Assembly: GCF_000213175.1 (NCBI RefSeq)
Contig: NW_009799179.1
Coordinates: 9,521,117 to 9,585,116 of the forward strand
From: Neurospora tetrasperma FGSC 2508
Taxonomy: Eukaryota > Ascomycota > Sordariomycetes > Sordariales > Sordariaceae
Length of the DNA stretch: 64,000 nt
Direction: 5' to 3'
The translations under genes were made by a program, and so were the position numbers. Shown piece after piece: positions 58,283 through 64,000 of the stretch. The notes under the pieces were generated by a model. It was not told where the DNA came from. It did no database searches and saw only the letters and a program-made list of their open reading frames with translations. How positions within the stretch are numbered: position 1 is the first letter of the stretch; each line of letters begins with the position of its first letter.

Positions 58283-58838
58283 GGAGGATAATCAGGAGGC
58301 CGGGACTCTTGCTGGAACCCGTTTTTTTTTTCTTTGCTCGAAACGGCCTGGAACGGTTGGGACGCGCAAAGGGAACTCTTGTAAGAGGGGAGTGGGATAT
58401 TCTTTTTTTTTCTGCATATAAGCCAAAATGTTACAGGATAAACCAAATGCAAAGTAGTTGCGCCGCCCTTATTTATGCTCTCCTTATGTGGTGATGGGTA
58501 TCATTGTGTGTATGTGTGTGTGTATGTGAGCGGCCTGGTCTGTCTGTTTGTCTCGGATCGCGTATAGTGTTGTATGTGTGTGGTTGATCGTATTCCTCCC
58601 ATGCCGTGTCTATTTTCCACCTCTATCCAGGCTTCCCCCGCTTACGATAAATTTTCCATATCGTTCTTCGAGAAGAAGAAGAAAAAGGGTGAGGTATAGC
58701 GTTGCTTCGATCAGAATAGGAAACGAACTATTGTCACGATCTCGTTCTCGGTTTCTTAGGTTGATAGAATCGATCGCTCGTTCGGCTCGGGACTCTCGGC
58801 TTCGGTCTCAGTCGCGGAAAACGTTGTATGTTTGTTGT
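58283..58838. other. Convergent 3' spacer
   Basis: 556 bp between TMEM14 (+) and Cmc2 (-), with two T9-T10 runs and a GTAT/GTGT tract near 58508-58528. No gene is supported. Confidence 0.6.
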
Positions 58839-59230
58839 TTAGGAGTTCTCATCAATCTCCTTCCACTTTTGTCGGATGATGGCCTTCTTGTCCGCCACGC
58901 TGCTCTGGTTGATCTTCTGGGTCTTGAATCGCTCTGCGCGCAGGCAGGCCGCCAGCTCCTCCTTGAGCTCGTTGCACATGCCCATGGACTTCCAGAGGAA
59001 GCCGCGGGCGTGGCATTCTTCGAAGGCGACCATGACGTCGTGGCAGGCTATAGTCGGGCAGAAAGATGAGTTGTTAGCAACCGTCGGTTGGAAGGGAATG
59101 AGAGGGGTCGGTTGGTGGGATGATGCCCGGGAAGAGGGACATGGGAAGGAAAGATGTTAGAGGTTTAGAAGAGGAGGAAAAAGAAAGAAAACGTACCGGC
59201 ATTGTCCTTGGTATGCAAAAGAGGATGCAT
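58839..59230 (-). CDS. COX assembly mitochondrial protein Cmc2
   Basis: Exons 59230-59197 and 59047-58839 give 80 aa. The twin CX9C motif is complete: Cys14 (CHDVMVAFEEC) with Cys24, and CNELKEELAAC, forming a helical hairpin with two disulfides. The MHP.L N-terminus and the WKEIDEN end match Cmc2 of other eukaryotes. Such proteins are imported into the intermembrane space by Mia40 and help cytochrome c oxidase assembly. The 149-nt intron (donor GTACGT, acceptor CTATAG) lies after 11 codons and is required to reach the first cysteine. The gene shares its upstream region with prefoldin subunit 2. Confidence 0.92.
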
Positions 59231-59696
59231 CTTGACTGAGTTTTTATGCTGTCACGGAGGAACAGCTACTGAGACCAATGTCGTCGGGTGTTGTCGCAAT
59301 CCAAAAAAGTGATCTGGGGGTGATCGGGTTGTGATTCGCGACAAGACGGAATTCGGGAAGATCAAACAGACAAGACAAATCCAAAAAAGCGCGGCCGCGG
59401 CGGCAGGCCTGGACCGTTCGGAGCTACTTAGGTGCCTGGAAGCTTTGACCAACCAGAGTTTACTTGGGGGCCCAAGAAAGAGGCCTGTGATTGATTGCCC
59501 CTCCAACGGTTCTTTCAAGCGACGGGCACTGGACCTCCTGAGCACTAACATTTTTGGCCTAGCTTTCTCACCAGAGCAACTGTCAACTTCTTTGAACTGC
59601 CTGCCCGGTCTTCAATCCGACTTGAACAAAACGACCAGACCTCTCACTTTTCACTGAAAGAGACTGTAGCGACGGCTTCCAGTTCAGACAACAAAG
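59231..59696. promoter_or_regulatory. 466-bp bidirectional promoter, Cmc2 / prefoldin 2
   Basis: Two housekeeping genes diverge from this short interval, so both core promoters and leaders must fit here. No confident TATA or CCAAT placement is possible by eye. A GC-rich patch (GCGGCCGCGGCGGC, about 59391-59404) sits near the middle. Confidence 0.7.
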
Positions 59697-60563
59697 ATGG
59701 CTCAACAACCAGCAGCTGCGAAGAAGCAGCAAGGTCAGTGTTCTCATGTCCTGTCCTTCCAAGGGTCCAAAGAAGAGGGGCATCCTTGTCGATTGTACGT
59801 AGATGTACGTAGAGGTGACTGACAGCTTCCTTCGAACAGACCTTCAGCTTCAGTACACCACTTACAAGAACACTCTGCAACAAATTGCCCAGAAGATTGG
59901 TGATGTTGAGCAGGAGGCCGAGGAGCATAAGTAAGCATCTCGATGTTCAGTCTTGGGACTTGAGGTTCTCTTTTTTGTTTAGCCGCCACAGCCGACTTGA
60001 AGAAGGTGGTGATGGTGATGGTGTGAACTCCTCACTCATCGGTTATGCTTTGACCCCTTGCTTCATCTTCTTCTCGTTGTGGGATTTCATACATGTCATC
60101 ACACCGCTTTACTGCGGCATGAAGGATGGATGGTTGATGTTTTCTTTTTCCTTCTCACAGCACTTTCCTCTTCCGTGTCTTTCTATTTTTTCTTGCTCTT
60201 GCTTCTTGCTTCCTCGTATTCATAATTCTTTCTATGTCACACCGCCCTTGTCATATCTCTTACTGCTCCCCAGTCAACTCCCCATCCATACCTTTACCTT
60301 GGGAAGATCTGACCTTGAAACCCCGATCTTGAAGAACTGAGCTGACACCGAAAATAGACTCGTCCTCGAAACCTTGGACCCTCTCCCGGCAGACCGCAAG
60401 TGCTTCCGCATGATCAATGGCGTCTTGGTGGAGAGGACGGTGGAGGACGTGATCCCCGCTTTGAAGACCAACGCCGAGGGACTGAAGAAGGTTCTGAACG
60501 ACTTGGTCAAGCAGTACCAGAACAAGCAGGAGGAGCTGGATAAGTGGAAGGTAATGTGGTGTT

Positions 60564-60605
<42 letters not shown>

Positions 60606-60714
60606 CTCTGGGCTATTGCAAGTGCCTGAGCTGGATATAGGAAATGGTCAACTGACTGACTGATTTTTTCAAACTATTCAGAAGAAGAACAACGTCCAGG
60701 TTGTTCAGTCATGA
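59697..60714 (+). CDS. Prefoldin subunit 2
   Basis: Exons 59697-59733, 59840-59930, 60358-60550 and 60682-60714 give 117 aa, the usual size. It is a beta-type prefoldin: an N-terminal coiled coil (LQLQYTTYKNTLQQIAQKIG), a central beta hairpin (DRKCFRMINGVLVERTVEDV) and a C-terminal coiled coil (LKKVLNDLVKQYQNKQEELD). Prefoldin hands unfolded actin and tubulin to the CCT chaperonin in the cytosol. The four exons join in frame with the conserved EEHKLVLETL junction. Introns are 106, 427 and 131 nt. The last contains a 40-T run directly before its 3' half, and its donor is GTAATG. The final exon codes only for a 10-residue tail. Confidence 0.94.
60566..60605. repeat. Poly-T run (40 nt) in prefoldin intron 3
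   Basis: An uninterrupted T40 lies 15 nt after the donor and about 76 nt before the acceptor of the last intron. It is the longest homopolymer in the window and could act as an extreme polypyrimidine tract. Confidence 0.95.
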
Positions 60715-63700
60715 GGAGATAAACGGACGGCATGAGACGCTGGAGGAAGATAGAGAGAGAGAGATTTCATCAGGTATAGTGTACGGATACAATACCCCCC
60801 CCACCACCATTACGAATTTGTCAGTGTGAAGAGGAAGTGAAAAAAAAAAAAAGTTTTAGTGGATAGACGATGCCATGTCACCAAGGATGGTCGGCTGTTG
60901 ACGTGTTCAAAGGCAAGGAAGGTTCGGCATGTGAAGGCGATAATGATCGAGAACGAGCTACAGGCGATGACGTCGTGTTAGGGTACTTTCTGTTTCAGCA
61001 CCGCGAAATCGACAGTGCTTGGGATCATATCATGGATGTCGATGTTGATAGTTGTCAAGGGGTGGCCGACATCAGCAGCAGAACCGAAAGGATGTGGAAA
61101 AGTTCTCCGAAAATGAAATAACCAAGAGCTTTCAGGTCATCATCCTACTTCAATATTTACACGCAAGGCATAAACAAACGATTGACAGTTGTCACGACAT
61201 ATTTGTGCTTCTTGGGTGCTTAAAAATCCTGAATATGATGGTTGTGGTGGTGGTGGTAGTGGTGGTGGTGTGGTTGATGAGTTGTCCCATGTCCATCCTG
61301 GCATGGCATTCCCAAGGAGGCTCACTGCAGCCTAGCGACAAAGGGGCGCGTCTCAGTGCCCAACCGGGAGGCCGGAAACCTTCCTCGTCCCAAGCCCAGC
61401 CAGCGCATGCGGTTGGTTGGTTGGGCTTCGATTGGACTGGAACCCGCGAGCGAGCAAAGCAACGCAAAGCAAGCCAAAAGACTGGTGATGAGCTACTGCG
61501 TGTGCAAGATTGTCTGAGATGACGGGCGGACGGACGGACAAATGCAAAGAACGGTTATGACGGACTTGCCGTCGGCGGGCGGAAAGCAGGCGTCATTTTC
61601 TCCGCTTTAAATGGCTTGAATGTAAGTAAGTAAGCCGCCGTTTAGCTTGAATGCTTGTGATATGTTACGGTCCTGTCGTACAGCAGCACATTATGAAACG
61701 CGGGTTTTTGTTGGCCAACCCCAACTGTTTTTTTTTTTGGACTTTGCGATTGAGGAGACCCGTGACCGTGATAGCGTGTTGAGCCAACAGGGGATTTCTG
61801 CAATACTTTCCGGAATATCTCCCAATGAGATGGTCGAAATCCCAGATAAAATCGATTATTGGCGAAGAACTGGCTTTGTGACAACCACTGAGCGTGCTCT
61901 TTGAGGTTTTTCCAGACTCGTATTTGGGGAATAGTGAATGGCTGTGAATGGTTACCCGCATCGTGGGAAACGAAAGAAGGGGCGGGCACATCGTGACAGG
62001 AAGATGGTGATAACGAAGAGGGCAGCCAGTCATCACACACTCCTCTCCTTTGGGATCTCCTTGGGACCCCCAAACAATAGATCCCCAGCCCCTTTCGGCC
62101 TAAAAAAGCCGTTGTTGGATTTCAGGGCACCGATTGGGCTTCTGGGTTTCCTTCAGCCTCCTCGTGCCTGTTGTTTGGGTTGAAGATGGTGTTGATATGT
62201 CACAGCCATTGTCGAATCAGAGGCTGTCTCCACCCACCTTCCAGGCATTCGTCGCCCTGAAGCTGGGGTTGTTGTTCCGCCAAGATATCATACATATCTG
62301 GAATCATGAAGAGATATTCAACTGTTGGACCTTGTTTTCTTGGGTCAGTTGGAAAAGTAAGAAGTGACTATTGCTTTGTGCATTACCCTTGCTAGATAAT
62401 ATTCGCAACAAGCATGCAACCCTCTGAGGAGGTCACGGATGACGTACTTTCACCGCTCTTGTCGGTCCACGGATATCAATCAGATATTGACGTCTCGTTG
62501 AGGGCGCGGAGTACGTCTAGCAGTCGGGTGGCTATGTAGTCGTCATGGGCGCTGATGATATCCATCGGCCGAGGTGGGGAAGGCGGATACCTAGAGGATC
62601 AGTTGTAACAGCAAGGACGCCGGGGTCGGATGAGGGGAACAGGTTCTTTGGAGTCTGGATTTTTAGTTGTAACGACGAAAGCGTCAGTCTCCATTCTGGT
62701 GGTGGATTGACATGGAGTTTTGGTGGTCAAATTGAGGTGTCAAATCGACAGTATGATGCCGACAAGAAGGGCAGCAAATAAATATTGCCCAGACAGACAT
62801 TACTACAAATGTATGATTCGGGTGTTTTATGTGTCATTGTCAATATATCAGCAATGTAGAGTGAGAGTAAGGTCTGTTGTCGTTGGTGTCATTGTTGTTC
62901 TGCTACATACTGTACGTAAAATCCGACGTTGTGCTGGCGAAGCCGGGATGGTCGCTCACCCGCCGGAACATTTACAACGCAGCTATGCCTATCCGGGATG
63001 AATTGCGGCGTATGATTTTGGTTGAGACCCGCTTCTCCCGCATGCTCGTCTCTTCCCCGATTTCCTTCTTTTAGTAAATTGTTAGTGCAGTCGGCTGTTT
63101 TGGGTACCTAGAGACCAAGAAGAGTTAGCTAGGTAGAGGTAGCTGTCAACGAGCTGACACTGGACTGTCACGACAAGCAAGAGAACCTAACAACCCCACG
63201 AGTCGAGCGGCTTTGTCTTGGATTTGTGTTTCCCGGCCATGCATCTCAGACACGGAAGGGAACGGGGACAACGACAACGACAGCAGCCAGACCTGACTTG
63301 ACATTCACACATCCATCATCCATCCATACCGGCCAACTCAGACACCTACCATACCTACATACCTGGATTATCCACTAGTAGGGAGATTCGGCATCCATCT
63401 TCCACCTCCCCTTCCTAGCAGGATTATCTCGACGCCCTAACCCAAGAGGTACCCTACCAACCGTTGACGCGCCCCAGTCAAACACACCCACTCCTCTTCG
63501 ACGTGGATACACACGCCGTCCGACACCCCCGACCAGGGCAAAGCAGAAACCCGTTTTTGTACTCTACGCGAAGCTTGCGTGAAGCGACGGGGCCATACAG
63601 ACCACTCATCTCTACTCATCCAAGCATCGTATTGATACTACTACTACTACCGGTACGTACACATACATCGTGAGAAACCACACCCCAGAGACGATGGAGT

Positions 63701-64000
63701 CTCGTGAAGGAGTCAGACTGCTTTGTTGAGTGCTTCGGCCATGCTGCCATGCGCGCACTGCATCGTTGCGCACATCACCACCACACACCACACAAGCACA
63801 CAAGCACACTACACTACAGTCATCCCGTCTTTTGCGTGAGCGCCATGAGTTGCTGTGAGGTGCTGCTTGCTGCTTGCTGCTGCTATTGCTGGCCCCGCAG
63901 GAACGCGGCAGTCCAAGTGATGGAAGGAAGGGGACATCGACCTCAGACGCCCATCCCAGCCTTCCCGGCCCTGGTAGCTTCTCCTGGACATTTCCACACA
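60715..64000. other. Gene-free right flank
   Basis: No supported gene. It contains an A14 run near 60840, a GTG-triplet tract near 61237-61270, T10 near 61730, and CATCC/CTAC words near 63310-63370. Frames up to about 150 codons overlap on opposite strands and have no domain. The window may cut a gene beyond 64000. Confidence 0.5.

Overview
The window looks like nuclear DNA of a filamentous ascomycete, most likely a Sordariales fungus of the Neurospora/Sordaria type. Most introns are short (about 55-85 nt), with GTAAGT/GTATGT-like donors, CTAAC/CTGAC branch sites and CAG/TAG acceptors. Coding DNA is GC-rich, intergenic DNA is full of microsatellites (CTAC, CA, GACA, poly-A/T), and the proteins are ascomycete housekeeping families. 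No plasmid, phage, CRISPR or bacterial-type operon is visible, and I recognised no transposon, retroelement, rRNA or tRNA gene. Species assignment is inference.

Layout, left to right. 1-3396 has no supported gene. 3397-6824 (+) encodes a secreted five-WSC-domain glyoxal oxidase. 8397-10148 (-) is mitochondrial methylmalonate-semialdehyde dehydrogenase and 11172-13050 (-) is calnexin. Across a shared 1.8 kb upstream region, 14890-15749 (+) is methylthioribulose-1-phosphate dehydratase (methionine salvage). 16207-16974 (-) is a small cysteine-rich GPI-anchored protein. After 3.7 kb without genes come three minus-strand genes: an SDR with Phe at the catalytic Tyr position (20646-21533), GINS subunit Sld5 (21988-22724) and a PX-like protein (23268-24614). 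26654-28500 (+) is an NTF2-like protein with a repeat-rich tail, convergent with polo kinase Cdc5 (29889-33009, -).

The polo kinase is divergent from an OPA3-family gene (34372-35182, +). Next are an unrecognised gene with an in-frame TAG beside its splice junction (35514-36700, +), the succinate dehydrogenase assembly factor Acn9/SDHAF3 (36867-38111, -), a Dhr2-like DEAH/RHA helicase (38734-41253, -), an unrecognised gene interrupted at a C13/A7 homopolymer (41594-~42140, -) and a FLC/TRP-like membrane protein (42818-45781, -). After 3.9 kb without genes there is a 1194-aa C2H2 zinc-finger protein (49647-53231, -), then 4.3 kb without genes. The right end has a TMEM14 protein whose first coding exon is only ATG (57518-58282, +), Cmc2 (58839-59230, -) and prefoldin subunit 2 (59697-60714, +), the last two sharing a 466-bp bidirectional promoter. 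60715-64000 shows no gene.

The genes are mostly unrelated housekeeping functions. A loose theme is mitochondrial biogenesis (MMSDH, OPA3, Acn9, Cmc2, TMEM14) plus secretory-pathway and cell-surface proteins (calnexin, glyoxal oxidase, GPI protein, FLC/TRP). I did not find a convincing new multi-gene system. The most unusual signals are the in-frame stop at 35862, the catalytic Tyr-to-Phe change in the SDR, the ATG-only exon, the GC-AG intron in the glyoxal oxidase, and the repeated acidic-aromatic motifs in the NTF2-like protein.
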